A DNA stretch of 64,000 nucleotides from Mesonia sp008017825 (GCF_008017825.1 NZ_VRLS01000052.1:124001-188000); one strand, 5' to 3'; positions 26,747 to 35,774 are shown, counted from the first letter of the stretch. Notes: generated from the sequence alone by a model not told the origin. Made by a program: numbers and translations.

Positions 26747-27187
26747 ATGAGTTCTACACATACAAAATCTTCTAAAATAGATCCGCAGCAGCGATCACTT
26801 ATTGAAAACGCTCAACGAAGAATTAAGCAAAAGAAAAAACTTACGGCTCATTTTGTAGTTTTCTTAGCCGGCTCTATCCTTTTTATTATTCTCAATTTAG
26901 TATTAAAGTTTGGAGAAAATTTTAATCCATTTAACACAAAATGGTTTGTATGGGCAATTTTAGTTTGGTTTTTCTTTTTACTGATTCATTTCATCAACGT
27001 TTTTCTTATCAATACTTTTATGGGAAAAGAGTGGGAAGAAAAGCAATTAGAAAAACTCGTAGAAAAACAACAGTTAAAAATTGAGCAGCTACAGCAAAAA
27101 GTAGATAAAGAACATCCTTTACCTCAAGGTCGTTTTCAAGATGACTCTGATTTTAAGAAACCCGATAACCCTTTAATCAATTCTTAA
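26747..27187 (+). CDS. 2TM domain-containing membrane protein
   Basis: The 146-aa protein has two hydrophobic segments (LTAHFVVFLAGSILFIILNL and WAILVWFFFLLIHFINVF) in the spacing of the 2TM domain, preceded by the basic AQRRIKQKKK and followed by EWEEKQLEKLVEKQQ, a likely coiled coil. The function of this family is not known; it is sometimes fused to LytTR regulators. It is the first gene of a tight operon with folA (1-bp gap). Confidence 0.85.
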   Translation: MSSTHTKSSKIDPQQRSLIENAQRRIKQKKKLTAHFVVFLAGSILFIILNLVLKFGENFNPFNTKWFVWAILVWFFFLLIHFINVFLINTFMGKEWEEKQLEKLVEKQQLKIEQLQQKVDKEHPLPQGRFQDDSDFKKPDNPLINS

Positions 27188-27188
27188 T

Positions 27189-27671
27189 ATGCTTACGATA
27201 ATTGCTGCAGCAGGAGAAAATAATGAATTAGGAAAGGATAATGACTTGGTTTGGCACCTACCCGATGATTTTAAGCGATTTAAAAAATTGACGACTGGAC
27301 ATTGCATTATTATGGGAAGAAAAACATTTGAATCTTTTCCCAAACCTCTTCCTAACCGAACCCATATTGTTCTTACTCGAGATAAAGAATATCAGCCTCA
27401 AGGTTGTACAGTAGTTCACCACATAGACGACGCATTGGCTTTTGCCAGTTACGATGAGCAGCCGTTTATTATTGGTGGAGGAGAAATATATGAATTGGCA
27501 TTGCCTTTTGTTCAAAAAATTGAGCTGACGCGGGTACACGGCAATTTTGAGGTGGATACCTATTTTCCCGATTTTGATAAAAATAAATGGAAATTAACAG
27601 AAGAGGTTTTTCACGAAAAAGATGAAAAGCACGACTATGAATTCACCTATTTAACCTACATTAGAAAATAA
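27189..27671 (+). CDS. folA: Dihydrofolate reductase
   Basis: The 160-aa protein is standard in length. It shows IIAAAGENNELGKDNDLVWHLPDDFKRFK with the active-site Asp in LPDDF, GRKTFESFP, LPNRTHIVLTR and IIGGGEIYELALP. It reduces dihydrofolate with NADPH, recycling the product of ThyA (21252-22076). It lies between the 2TM gene (1 bp) and the kinase gene (2 bp). Confidence 0.97.
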   Translation: MLTIIAAAGENNELGKDNDLVWHLPDDFKRFKKLTTGHCIIMGRKTFESFPKPLPNRTHIVLTRDKEYQPQGCTVVHHIDDALAFASYDEQPFIIGGGEIYELALPFVQKIELTRVHGNFEVDTYFPDFDKNKWKLTEEVFHEKDEKHDYEFTYLTYIRK

Positions 27672-27673
27672 GA

Positions 27674-28528
27674 TTGATTACCAATTCTCTTTTACATACT
27701 ATTGCTGAAAAGGAAAAATTTGAAGTTTCTAATATTCAGCAGCTATATGGTGGAGATATCAATGAAGTTTTTCGCGTAAGCACTTCTAAGGGTGAAAAGG
27801 TTATCAAACTTAACACGAATACTCATCTAACTCATTTATTTAAAAGAGAGAAAGAAGGTTTAGAAGCCCTTAGCTCTACGCATACATTTATTATTCCTCA
27901 AATAGAAGGTTTAGAAGACTTAGAAAACGGTTCTTATCTTGTTATGAACTATATACCTTTAGAGACAGTCACCCAAGATCACTGGGAATTCTTTTCTGAA
28001 AACTTGGCTCTTTTGCATCAACAAACACAAGAATATTTTGGTTTCTCTAATGATAATTATATAGGTTCTTTACCCCAAATCAATACGCCTATTTATCAAA
28101 ATGCGATCGATTTTTACAGAGAATTGAGATTGATACCGCAATTACAAATGGCTAAACAAAATGGCTTCACGTTTAAAAATGGAGATAGGTTTTTAAAAAA
28201 TTTAGAAAACTTAATTCCTAAAGAAGCTCCAGCATTAATTCACGGAGACTTGTGGAATGGAAATTTTATCGTCACAACCCAAAACCAAATTGCGCTTATA
28301 GACCCTGCTACTCATTTTGGTATTAGAGAAATTGATTTAGCTATGATGCAATTATTTGGTGGTTTCCCCGATGCGGTTTTTAAAAGTTATGAGGAACATT
28401 TTCCGCTAGAAAAAAATTGGAGGGAGCGCCAACCTATATTTCAACTCTATTTTTTATTGGTTCACTTAAATATTTTTGGGAGCTCTTACTTTCCTCGTTG
28501 CCAAGAAATCATTAGTCGGTTTTCTTAA
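27674..28528 (+). CDS. Fructosamine kinase-family phosphotransferase
   Basis: The 284-aa protein starts at a TTG two bases after folA (MITNSLLHTIAEKEK); no in-frame ATG lies nearby. It has LYGGDINEVFRV, the catalytic HGDLWNGNFIV, IDPATHFGIREIDLAMM and LFGGFPDAVF, which are diagnostic of the fructosamine/ketosamine-3-kinase family. It phosphorylates sugar adducts on proteins or small amines to aid deglycation. The tight spacing suggests translational coupling. Confidence 0.92.
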   Translation: MITNSLLHTIAEKEKFEVSNIQQLYGGDINEVFRVSTSKGEKVIKLNTNTHLTHLFKREKEGLEALSSTHTFIIPQIEGLEDLENGSYLVMNYIPLETVTQDHWEFFSENLALLHQQTQEYFGFSNDNYIGSLPQINTPIYQNAIDFYRELRLIPQLQMAKQNGFTFKNGDRFLKNLENLIPKEAPALIHGDLWNGNFIVTTQNQIALIDPATHFGIREIDLAMMQLFGGFPDAVFKSYEEHFPLEKNWRERQPIFQLYFLLVHLNIFGSSYFPRCQEIISRFS

Positions 28529-28626
28529 TCTCATTCACAAAGCTTAACATTATTACTATATTTTTTAGTATTTCCTTGACGGAAACATTTGATCTACAGC
28601 CTTACCTTTAAGAAAAAACTATTGAC

Positions 28627-29127
28627 ATGAGTACTGAAAACAAAAACAGTGAAGAAGCTTTAAAGAAGCTAAAAGAAATGACCAGCAATATAGAAACCAG
28701 TATGATGATCACCAATTTAGGCGATCATCCTTTAGATGCTGTTCCTATGACGCAAAAGAAAATTGACGACCAAGGAAATATCTGGTTCTTAAGTCCGGGT
28801 GATAGCGAACACAATAAAAACATTAGTAAGGATAGTAAAACACAATTATTATACAGTGATCCTTCCGATAAGCAATTTATAAGTGTGTATGGTGATGCTG
28901 AGATCGTATTAAAGCAAGAAATTTTAGAAGAATTGTATTCAAACATTTCTGATAACTGGTTTAGCGGAGTTAATGATCCGAATCTAACCGCTATTAAATT
29001 TATACCTAAAGAAGCTTATTATTGGGATACTAAGTCTAATAAATATATTAGCTTCTTAAAAATGGGATTTGCAAGTCTTACTGGAAATCAGCAAGATGTA
29101 GGAGAAAAAGGCAAACTGAATCTATAG
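28627..29127 (+). CDS. General stress protein, pyridoxamine-phosphate-oxidase-like FMN split barrel
   Basis: The 166-aa protein has ETSMMITNLGDHPLDAVPMT, GNIWFLSPGDSEHNKNI, QLLYSDPSDKQFISVYGDAEIV and AYYWDTKSNKYIS. These match the single-domain split-barrel flavoproteins annotated as general stress protein 26. The enzymatic substrate is unknown. It is monocistronic and is followed by a terminator overlapping the fabD promoter. Confidence 0.88.
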   Translation: MSTENKNSEEALKKLKEMTSNIETSMMITNLGDHPLDAVPMTQKKIDDQGNIWFLSPGDSEHNKNISKDSKTQLLYSDPSDKQFISVYGDAEIVLKQEILEELYSNISDNWFSGVNDPNLTAIKFIPKEAYYWDTKSNKYISFLKMGFASLTGNQQDVGEKGKLNL

Positions 29128-29155
29128 AATTTAGGTTGAGGTTTTGCTCCAAATG

Positions 29156-29192
29156 AGGTTTAGGTACAGTTCTTGTACTTAAACCTTTTTTA
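29156..29192 (+). terminator. Terminator overlapping the fabD promoter
   Basis: A 13-bp stem (AGGTTTAGGTACA with TGTACTTAAACCT, one G-U) ends in T6. Its right arm contains the TTG -33 element of fabD. Confidence 0.75.
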
Positions 29193-29201
29193 TTACATTT
29201 G
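29173..29201 (+). promoter_or_regulatory. Consensus promoter of fabD
   Basis: TTG at 29173-29175 and TACATTTG at 29194-29201 are spaced 18 bp, and the ATG follows 23 bp later. Confidence 0.75.
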
Positions 29202-29224
29202 TTTTTCACCTAAAAAAAACAATT

Positions 29225-30106
29225 ATGAAAGCATTTATATATCCTGGGCAAGGAGCGCAATTTTCTGGAATGGGATTAGACCTCTATGAAAAATACCCTC
29301 AAGCTCAAGAGATGTTTAATGAAGCGAACAAAATATTAGATTTTTCAATTACTGATGTTATGTTTGAAGGAACCGCAGAGCAATTAAAAGAAACTAAAGT
29401 TACTCAGCCTGCTATCTTTCTTCATTCTGTAATATTACATACGATATTAGGAGATCTTGCTCAACCAGATATGGTTGCGGGTCATTCTTTAGGAGAATTT
29501 TCTGCTCTAGTAGCTAATAAGACTTTAAAATTTGAAGATGCCCTTAGATTGGTTTCTCAAAGAGCTTTAGCGATGCAAAAAGCCTGCGAACTACAGGAAT
29601 CTACCATGGCTGCAGTTTTAGGTCTTGAAGATGAATTGGTAGAAGCTGTTTGTGCAGAAACTGAAGGTGTTGTCGTGGCTGCAAATTACAACTGTCCTGG
29701 ACAATTAGTGATTTCGGGAGAAGTAGCTGCTATAGATAGAGCTTGCGAAGAATTAAAAAAACGCGGAGCAAAAAGAGCTCTAAAACTTCCTGTTGGTGGA
29801 GCTTTTCATTCGCCGTTAATGGAACCTGCTAGAGAAGAATTAGCAAAAGCTATAGAAAACACAAGCTTTAGTGAACCTATTTGCCCCATTTATCAAAATG
29901 TAAGCACTTTTGCTGTGAGTTCTCCTGAAGAAATTAAGAAAAATCTAATATTTCAATTGACTGCACCTGTAAAATGGACCCATAGTGTAAAAAATATGAT
30001 TGCAGATGGCGCGACTTCTTTTACCGAGGTTGGTCCTGGCAAAGTTCTACAAGGTTTAGTAAAAAAAGTAGATAGGACTATGGTTACGACCAGTCCTCAA
30101 TTATAA
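29225..30106 (+). CDS. fabD: Malonyl-CoA:ACP transacylase
   Basis: The 293-aa protein has YPGQGAQFSGMGLDLYE, the nucleophile motif GHSLGEFSALVA, YNCPGQLVISG, KLPVGGAFHSPLM (catalytic His), and EVGPGKVLQGLVKK. It loads malonyl groups on acyl carrier protein for fatty acid synthesis. The family length is met. The next gene (30120) starts 13 bp later and may be co-transcribed. Confidence 0.97.
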   Translation: MKAFIYPGQGAQFSGMGLDLYEKYPQAQEMFNEANKILDFSITDVMFEGTAEQLKETKVTQPAIFLHSVILHTILGDLAQPDMVAGHSLGEFSALVANKTLKFEDALRLVSQRALAMQKACELQESTMAAVLGLEDELVEAVCAETEGVVVAANYNCPGQLVISGEVAAIDRACEELKKRGAKRALKLPVGGAFHSPLMEPAREELAKAIENTSFSEPICPIYQNVSTFAVSSPEEIKKNLIFQLTAPVKWTHSVKNMIADGATSFTEVGPGKVLQGLVKKVDRTMVTTSPQL

Positions 30107-30119
30107 CAAACACAATTTT

Positions 30120-32510
30120 ATGCAAAAACTATTCTCTCTATTCGTTTTCTTATTTACTTGTATTATCTTCTCTCAAACTCCTATTCATTCATTTGAAAGG
30201 ATTAAAGAAGCTCAAAGTAATTTTTTTCAACTCGATAGAGAGAATATTTTTCTCCATCTTAATAAAACCAAATTTGTCCCTCAAGAGGGAGTTTGGTTTA
30301 CAGCCTATTCTTATAGCAGTAAAAATCTATTACCCCATTCATTAACTACCAATTTACAAGTCAAGCTATTTGATGAAAGTGGTAAAGAAGTCGCTTCTAA
30401 AGTTATTTTTATATACGAAGGCGTTGGGGAAGGTTTCCTTGATATTACCGAACTGGGTTTGACTCCTGGTATATATCAAATTAAAGCTTCAACAAATTAT
30501 ATGAAAAACTTTAGAGAAGATTTAGCTTTTCATGAAACCATAGAAATTCTAGGTAATAACGCTTCCGCGGAAAACTCTTCTTCCGTAAAAAAGGCTTACG
30601 ATTTGCAGGTATTACCGGAAGGCGGACATTTTTTGGCCCATGTGAACAACAGCGTAGGTGTTAAACTTATTGATCAAGATGGAAAAGGAGTTGAATTTTT
30701 AGAAGCAGAACTTAAAAACAGCAAAAACGAAACAGTTGCAAATTTCAAATCAAATTCATTTGGTTTGGCTAAATTTAATTTCATTCCTACGGTGGGAGAA
30801 AAATATAAAGTAGTTGTATACCTCGCTAATAAAAATAAAATAACTTCTCCATTACCTCCTATAAATGCAAAGGGAGTATCATTATCGGTTAATAACCTTC
30901 ATCCCACACAAGTTATTTTATCGATTCAAACCAATACGGAAACTTTAAAAGAAATTCAGCAAAAACCTTATACGGTTTTGGTACATCAAAATGGAAATAT
31001 GAATGCGATGGAATTTCTTTTTCCCGACAACAATACCCAAGTAATCTTACCTATTAAAAAATCGTCCTTAAACCCTGGGGTTAATACCATTACTATATTT
31101 AATGAGGAGAAACAGCCTATTTTAGAGCGATTAGTTTATAAAGAAATAACAGCTAAGAGAATAGACGCGTCTGTTTCTCTAAAGAAAAATCATATAGATT
31201 CTTTAGAATATGAAGTACAACTTAAAGATAATATAAAGAAAGGAAGTTTAAGTATTTCAGTTTTGCCATCGGCTACCAAATCTTATACCTCCACCCAAAG
31301 TATAGCTTCTGCTTTCTTTCTAGAGCCTTATTTAAAAGGACAGGTAGAAAATGCATCTTATTATTTTGATAAGGAAAATCCGCGACAGCGATTTTATGAT
31401 TTAGATTTACTTTTACTTACGCAAGGTTGGAGTAAATATGAGTGGAATGATGTTTTTAACCATCCTCCAAAAAGTTTATACAAGTCTGAGGTTGGATTTT
31501 CCCTTAATGGAAAGATAAACAACTACAACCCTAAAAAAATTGATCAAATTTATGTAAAATCTAATCATTCTGGATTATTTGAAGTTATAGAACTTGATAA
31601 TACAGGAAAGTTCACATTAGACAGTTTATTCGTTATTAAGACTGACTCATTATACATAGGCTCAATAAAGAAAAGAAATAATAAAATTAAGAAACCACAA
31701 TTATCTATTAATACCTTGCCTAATTCTACAGTAGAGAATATTTCTAGAATTAATTTGCAGAATACTATAATTGATGAAGAGAAAATTCAATTACGCTCAA
31801 ACCTAGAATATTTAATTAGTAACGATATAGAAGAAGTTCTTGATTCAGTAACTCTATATGGCGATAACCTAAAAAGAATTAAATCTTTATCGCACATTAA
31901 TCCTTTCGAAGACTTTACACTTATTGATAAAGATGATTATTTATCTTATCCTTTTATATTAGATTATATTAGAAAAAAGAATTTTGAGGTTCATAGAAAA
32001 CCAGGTTCGATAACCATTTATTCTAGACGAATACACTCTTTCATGAAAAATAAACCCACCCTAGTTTTTTTAGATAATGCAGAAATTAGCGGTGATTTTT
32101 TAGACCTTTTAACGAGTATTAGGACTGAAGATGTAGAATCAATTACTGTAAATATGAGTGGAGCTGGTTATGGCTCTAGAGGTACAGGAGGAGTGATAAG
32201 AATTATCACAAAGAAAACTTTTAATACTATTGACTATAATAAACCTTATTACCAAAAAACTCAAACTTATTTTACCAAAAATGGATTTTCTTCTAACAAA
32301 TCTTTTTACGCTCCTAAATACAGTACGTTCTCCAGTGAAACTTTTCAACATTATGGAGTAATTCATTGGGTTCCTTCATTAAAATTTGAAGATCAAACTA
32401 TAAATAGCTTTAAGTTTTTAAATACACTAACTAAAGAACTTACTTTCTATATAGAAGGACTTACAGAAGACGGAAATATAATTTCAGAAAAAATTAAAGT
32501 ACAACCTTAA
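30120..32510 (+). CDS. Large outer-surface protein with MG2-like and TonB-plug-like domains
   Basis: The 796-aa protein has a signal peptide (ending FSQ). Its N-terminal part, with NIFLHLNKTKFVPQEGVWFTAYSY and LTPGIYQIKASTNYMKN, resembles the MG2-type start of a family of Bacteroidetes surface proteins. Near residues 640-700 it has LVFLDNAEISGDFLDLL, VESITVNMSGAGYG and GTGGVIRIITK, the signature of a TonB-dependent receptor plug. There is no TonB-dependent barrel, so it is not a full receptor. The role is unknown. It follows fabD by 13 bp and has a stable terminator. Confidence 0.85.
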   Translation: MQKLFSLFVFLFTCIIFSQTPIHSFERIKEAQSNFFQLDRENIFLHLNKTKFVPQEGVWFTAYSYSSKNLLPHSLTTNLQVKLFDESGKEVASKVIFIYEGVGEGFLDITELGLTPGIYQIKASTNYMKNFREDLAFHETIEILGNNASAENSSSVKKAYDLQVLPEGGHFLAHVNNSVGVKLIDQDGKGVEFLEAELKNSKNETVANFKSNSFGLAKFNFIPTVGEKYKVVVYLANKNKITSPLPPINAKGVSLSVNNLHPTQVILSIQTNTETLKEIQQKPYTVLVHQNGNMNAMEFLFPDNNTQVILPIKKSSLNPGVNTITIFNEEKQPILERLVYKEITAKRIDASVSLKKNHIDSLEYEVQLKDNIKKGSLSISVLPSATKSYTSTQSIASAFFLEPYLKGQVENASYYFDKENPRQRFYDLDLLLLTQGWSKYEWNDVFNHPPKSLYKSEVGFSLNGKINNYNPKKIDQIYVKSNHSGLFEVIELDNTGKFTLDSLFVIKTDSLYIGSIKKRNNKIKKPQLSINTLPNSTVENISRINLQNTIIDEEKIQLRSNLEYLISNDIEEVLDSVTLYGDNLKRIKSLSHINPFEDFTLIDKDDYLSYPFILDYIRKKNFEVHRKPGSITIYSRRIHSFMKNKPTLVFLDNAEISGDFLDLLTSIRTEDVESITVNMSGAGYGSRGTGGVIRIITKKTFNTIDYNKPYYQKTQTYFTKNGFSSNKSFYAPKYSTFSSETFQHYGVIHWVPSLKFEDQTINSFKFLNTLTKELTFYIEGLTEDGNIISEKIKVQP

Positions 32511-32530
32511 TTATAAAAATCCAATAAATA

Positions 32531-32563
32531 AAAAAAGAGGCTTTTTTAAAAGCCTCTTTTTTT
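32531..32563. terminator. Bidirectional terminator
   Basis: AAAAAAGAGGCTTTT and AAAAGCCTCTTTTTT form a long stem with a minimal loop, between converging genes at 32510 and 32586. Confidence 0.88.
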
Positions 32564-32585
32564 ATTTATTTGTCTATTCTAATCT

Positions 32586-33725
32586 CTAGTCTTTCCCTAC
32601 AAAATCATTCACCATTTTGGCGATATAACGTATTTGATCTTCATCTAATTCGGTATGCATAGGTAAGGCGATTACTTCTTTCACTAATTGATTGGTTACC
32701 TTGAAGTCTTCTTCATTATAACGTTCCGCATCAGCGTAAGCTTTTTGAGCATGCAATGGGATTGGATAATAAATACCACAAGGAATATTATTCTCCTGTA
32801 AGTGTTTTACTAAAGCGTCTCGTTTTCCATTCATAATACGCAAAGTATATTGATGAAATACGTGCGTATCGCAATCGCTAACCACCTCTGGAGTGATGAT
32901 GTTTTTATTACTATCAAAAGCAGTACTGTATTTAAAAGCTGCTTCTTTTCTAGCTTCATTATAAATATCTAATCTAGGTAATTTTGCTCTTAACACTGCT
33001 GCTTGCAAACTATCTAACCTAGAATTTACTCCTACCACATCGTGGTGGTATCTTTCATACATCCCGTGATTAACAATTCCTCTAATGGTGTGAGCCAACT
33101 CATCGTTGTTTGTAAAAAGAGCTCCTCCGTCTCCATAACACCCTAAATTTTTGCTAGGAAAAAATGATGTTGTTCCTACATCGCCAATCGTTCCCGTTCT
33201 TTTAATGCTTTTATCGCTAGATCTATAATTAGCTCCTATCGCTTGTGCATTATCTTCAATCACAAAAAGATTATGAGCTTTAGCAATTCTCATTACTTCA
33301 TCCATATTAGCACTTTGTCCGAATAAATGAACAGGGACAATCGCTTTAGTCTTAGGAGTAATTGCTTTCTCTATGGCTTTCGGATCTATATTGTAGGTAT
33401 GAGGCTCCACGTCTACCAAGACTGGTGTTAAGTTTAAAAGTGCAATAACCTCTACTGTGGCAGCAAAAGTAAAATCTACTGTAATTACTTCTTCCCCTGG
33501 TTTTAAACCAAGCCCCATCATAGCAATTTGTAAAGCATCTGTACCGTTAGCACAAGGTATAACGTGCTTCACTTCTAAATACTCTTCTAATTCTTTTTGA
33601 AATTGATGTACTTCGGGACCATTAATAAAAGAGGTGTTCTGTATAATCTCCTGCATCGACGCGTCTACCTGCTCTTTTATTTCTTCGTATTGACCTTTAA
33701 GGTCAACCATTTGAATTTTTTTCAT
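32586..33725 (-). CDS. DegT/DnrJ/EryC1 sugar aminotransferase, WbpE/WlbC-like
   Basis: The 379-aa protein has MVDLKGQYEEIKEQVD, CANGTDALQIAMM, EDNAQAIGANY and the PLP lysine in SFFPSKNLGCYGDGGAL, plus HQYTLRI and GIYYPIPLHAQKAY. It looks most like enzymes converting UDP-2-acetamido-3-keto-hexuronic acid to the 3-amino sugar, a step towards UDP-ManNAc(3NAc)A. That would suit the wecB/wecC products elsewhere in the window. It diverges from waaA across overlapping promoters. Confidence 0.9.
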   Translation of the reverse strand: MKKIQMVDLKGQYEEIKEQVDASMQEIIQNTSFINGPEVHQFQKELEEYLEVKHVIPCANGTDALQIAMMGLGLKPGEEVITVDFTFAATVEVIALLNLTPVLVDVEPHTYNIDPKAIEKAITPKTKAIVPVHLFGQSANMDEVMRIAKAHNLFVIEDNAQAIGANYRSSDKSIKRTGTIGDVGTTSFFPSKNLGCYGDGGALFTNNDELAHTIRGIVNHGMYERYHHDVVGVNSRLDSLQAAVLRAKLPRLDIYNEARKEAAFKYSTAFDSNKNIITPEVVSDCDTHVFHQYTLRIMNGKRDALVKHLQENNIPCGIYYPIPLHAQKAYADAERYNEEDFKVTNQLVKEVIALPMHTELDEDQIRYIAKMVNDFVGKD

Positions 33726-33744
33726 GAACTACAATATCTTTTTG

Positions 33745-33775
33745 CAAAAGTACAAAATATAGCCACTACCCCCAA
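33745..33775 (-). promoter_or_regulatory. Consensus promoter of the sugar aminotransferase
   Basis: Read on the minus strand, TTG (33775-33773) and TACTTTTG (33752-33745) are spaced 20 bp and end 19 bp before the start codon. Confidence 0.72.
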
Positions 33776-33776
33776 T

Positions 33777-33805
33777 TTGTTTTTCTTAAGAATAACGTAT
33801 TTTAG
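33777..33805 (+). promoter_or_regulatory. Near-consensus promoter of waaA
   Basis: TTG at 33777-33779 and TATTTTAG at 33798-33805, spaced 18 bp, with one mismatch to TAnnTTTG. The TTG start codon of waaA is 14 bp further on. Confidence 0.6.
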
Positions 33806-33819
33806 CAAAAAAATAGACT

Positions 33820-35064
33820 TTGAAGTTTTTATATCGTTTTTTTATTTCAATTATTCAGTTTTCTTTACCATTGCTCAAGGTGATTAGTCCTAAAATGAAA
33901 TTGTTCGTAGAAGGTAGAAAAAACGTCTTTCAGCAAATTCAGCGTAAGCTATCGGCTAAAAAAGAGCATAAAAGAATCTGGATTCATACAGCATCATTAG
34001 GCGAATATGAACAAGCTGTTCCTATTATAGAAGGAATTTTAGCACATAACCCAACAAGTGAAATTATTATTAGTTTCTTTTCTCCCTCGGGCTATGAAAT
34101 AAAAAAAAATAATCCCTATGCGAAACTCACTACCTATCTTCCCTTAGATACCAAAACCAATGCTAAAAAATTTATAGAAGCCATTCAGCCCGATATCGCT
34201 CTATTTATTAAATATGAAATTTGGCCTAATTACCTTGATCAATTAAAAAAAAGAGAGACACCCACTTATTTAGTTTCGGCAAATTTTAGAAAAAATCAAT
34301 TTTTATTTCATCCTCTTGGAGGGTTTATGTTTGCAGCTTTAAAAAGCTTTAACCATATTTTTGTTCAGCATCAAGATTCTTTACACCTTTTAAAAGATAA
34401 AGGAATTCATCATGTTAGCGTTAGTGGTGATACTCGTTTTGATCGTGTTTATCAACAGTTACAAATGCAAAACAAGCTCGCTTTCGCTGAAGAATTTAAG
34501 CAACAGCAACTATGTATGGTTTGCGGAAGCACTTGGCCAGAAGATGAAACTCTTTTACTAGAGGTAATACATAAAAACCCCGAATTGAAGTTTATAATCG
34601 CACCCCATGAAGTAGAAAAAAAGCGAATTCATTCTTTAACGGAAAAACTAAAGACCTCGTACATCTTACATTCTCAACTTCAAAAATCGAGTTTAAGGGA
34701 CAAGCAAGTACTTATTATAGACAATATTGGTTTGCTTTCTAGACTTTACGCTTACGCGGATATTGCCTATGTGGGTGGCGCTGCAGGGAATACAGGGTTA
34801 CACAATATTTTAGAACCCGCCACATTTGGTGTACCTATCATAATAGGAGAAAATCATAAGAAATTTCCAGAGGCAGATCTACTCATAAAAGAAAAAGCGT
34901 TATTCAGTGTGACTGATTCTCAGGCTCTTCAGACTATAGTTAAAAAATTAGTTATGGATACTGACTTTAGAATTGACACAGGTAAGAATTCTTTCCGATT
35001 CATCGAGAAAAATAGAGGTGCAAAAAATAGAATTATGATGGAAATTAAAGAAAAAATCTTTTAA
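33820..35064 (+). CDS. waaA: 3-deoxy-D-manno-octulosonic acid (Kdo) transferase
   Basis: The 414-aa protein starts at a TTG (MKFLYRFFISII) that opens the N-terminal membrane-associated helix; no ATG is available before residue 26. It has RIWIHTASLGEYEQAVPII, LFIKYEIWPNYL (family signature) and a C-terminal GT-B half with GDTRFDRVY, VCGSTWPEDE and GGAAGNTGLHNILEPATFG. It adds Kdo to lipid A precursor at the inner membrane. It is monocistronic, with its promoter overlapping that of the divergent gene. Confidence 0.94.
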   Translation: MKFLYRFFISIIQFSLPLLKVISPKMKLFVEGRKNVFQQIQRKLSAKKEHKRIWIHTASLGEYEQAVPIIEGILAHNPTSEIIISFFSPSGYEIKKNNPYAKLTTYLPLDTKTNAKKFIEAIQPDIALFIKYEIWPNYLDQLKKRETPTYLVSANFRKNQFLFHPLGGFMFAALKSFNHIFVQHQDSLHLLKDKGIHHVSVSGDTRFDRVYQQLQMQNKLAFAEEFKQQQLCMVCGSTWPEDETLLLEVIHKNPELKFIIAPHEVEKKRIHSLTEKLKTSYILHSQLQKSSLRDKQVLIIDNIGLLSRLYAYADIAYVGGAAGNTGLHNILEPATFGVPIIIGENHKKFPEADLLIKEKALFSVTDSQALQTIVKKLVMDTDFRIDTGKNSFRFIEKNRGAKNRIMMEIKEKIF

Positions 35065-35195
35065 AACACACAGTATCTACCTCATAAAGAATCATTTTAA
35101 TTAAAAATTTAATAAAATTTTATTAGAGTTTTCTATTTTAGTATTGTTAAAATATATAATTTAGCCCCAACATTAACCATAACAATTAGCAACAA

Positions 35196-35426
35196 ATGAA
35201 AAAATCATTTTTAGCATTAAGCTTTTTAACTTTCGCACTTGTATTTAGTTCTTGTAGAGAAGAAAAGAAATCTGAAGAACAAGTAAAAGAAGTTGAAGTA
35301 GTAAAAGAAGTTGAGGTAGAAGCTAAAGAAGACAAAGGAATCTTAGAGCGTACTGCAGAAAAAGTAGACGACGAGGTAAATAAAGAAGTAAATCAAGAAA
35401 TTGAAAAAATCGGAGACGATAATTAA
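35196..35426 (+). CDS. Small lipoprotein with charged repeats, member of a tandem pair
   Basis: The 76-aa protein has a lipobox (LVFSSC then REEKKSEEQ). The mature part is almost wholly charged: EVEVVKEVEVEAKEDKGILERTAEKV in heptad-like V-E repeats, then DEVNKEVNQEIEKIGDD. The next gene has the same lead-in (FTSCREENKKEE), so the two are paralogues 30 bp apart. Their function is unknown; they resemble small envelope lipoproteins that form helices on a membrane surface. Confidence 0.75.
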   Translation: MKKSFLALSFLTFALVFSSCREEKKSEEQVKEVEVVKEVEVEAKEDKGILERTAEKVDDEVNKEVNQEIEKIGDDN

Positions 35427-35456
35427 ATTTAATACTAATACACAAAACCAAAAATT

Positions 35457-35753
35457 ATGAAGAAATCAGTAATAATGCTAGCTATGTTATTTGCATTTTC
35501 AACAGCATTCACTTCTTGTAGAGAAGAAAACAAAAAAGAAGAAGTTGAAATGAACATGGACGAAGCTGAAAACGAAATGGACGAAGCAGGTAACGATATG
35601 GAAGATGCTGCAAACGATGCAGGAAATGCCATTGAAGATGCTGCTGAAGACACTGGAGATGCAATTGAAAACGCTGCCAATGAAACTGGTGAAGCTGTAG
35701 ACAATGCTGCTCAAGAAGTTGAAGACGAAGTTGAAGGTAACGACGACATGTAA
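35457..35753 (+). CDS. Small lipoprotein with acidic 11-residue repeats
   Basis: The 98-aa protein has a lipobox (AFTSC) and then tandem Asp/Glu-Ala-rich 11-mer units of the kind DAGNAIEDAAED, ENAANETGEAVDN and EDTGDAIENAAN, ending EGNDDM. Such repeats form amphipathic helices similar to LEA-like or YtxH-like stress proteins. This is a composition-based guess. It has the paralogous upstream gene as its neighbour, and a terminator follows. Confidence 0.75.
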   Translation: MKKSVIMLAMLFAFSTAFTSCREENKKEEVEMNMDEAENEMDEAGNDMEDAANDAGNAIEDAAEDTGDAIENAANETGEAVDNAAQEVEDEVEGNDDM

Positions 35754-35774
35754 TCTTTTTCTTTAGTGAAATAG

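Noticed and set aside
35435..35714. 89-aa and 71-aa ORFs opposite the acidic lipoprotein
   Set aside because: Their Ser/Ala-rich and Ser/Val-rich repeats simply mirror the Asp/Glu/Ala codons of the real gene.
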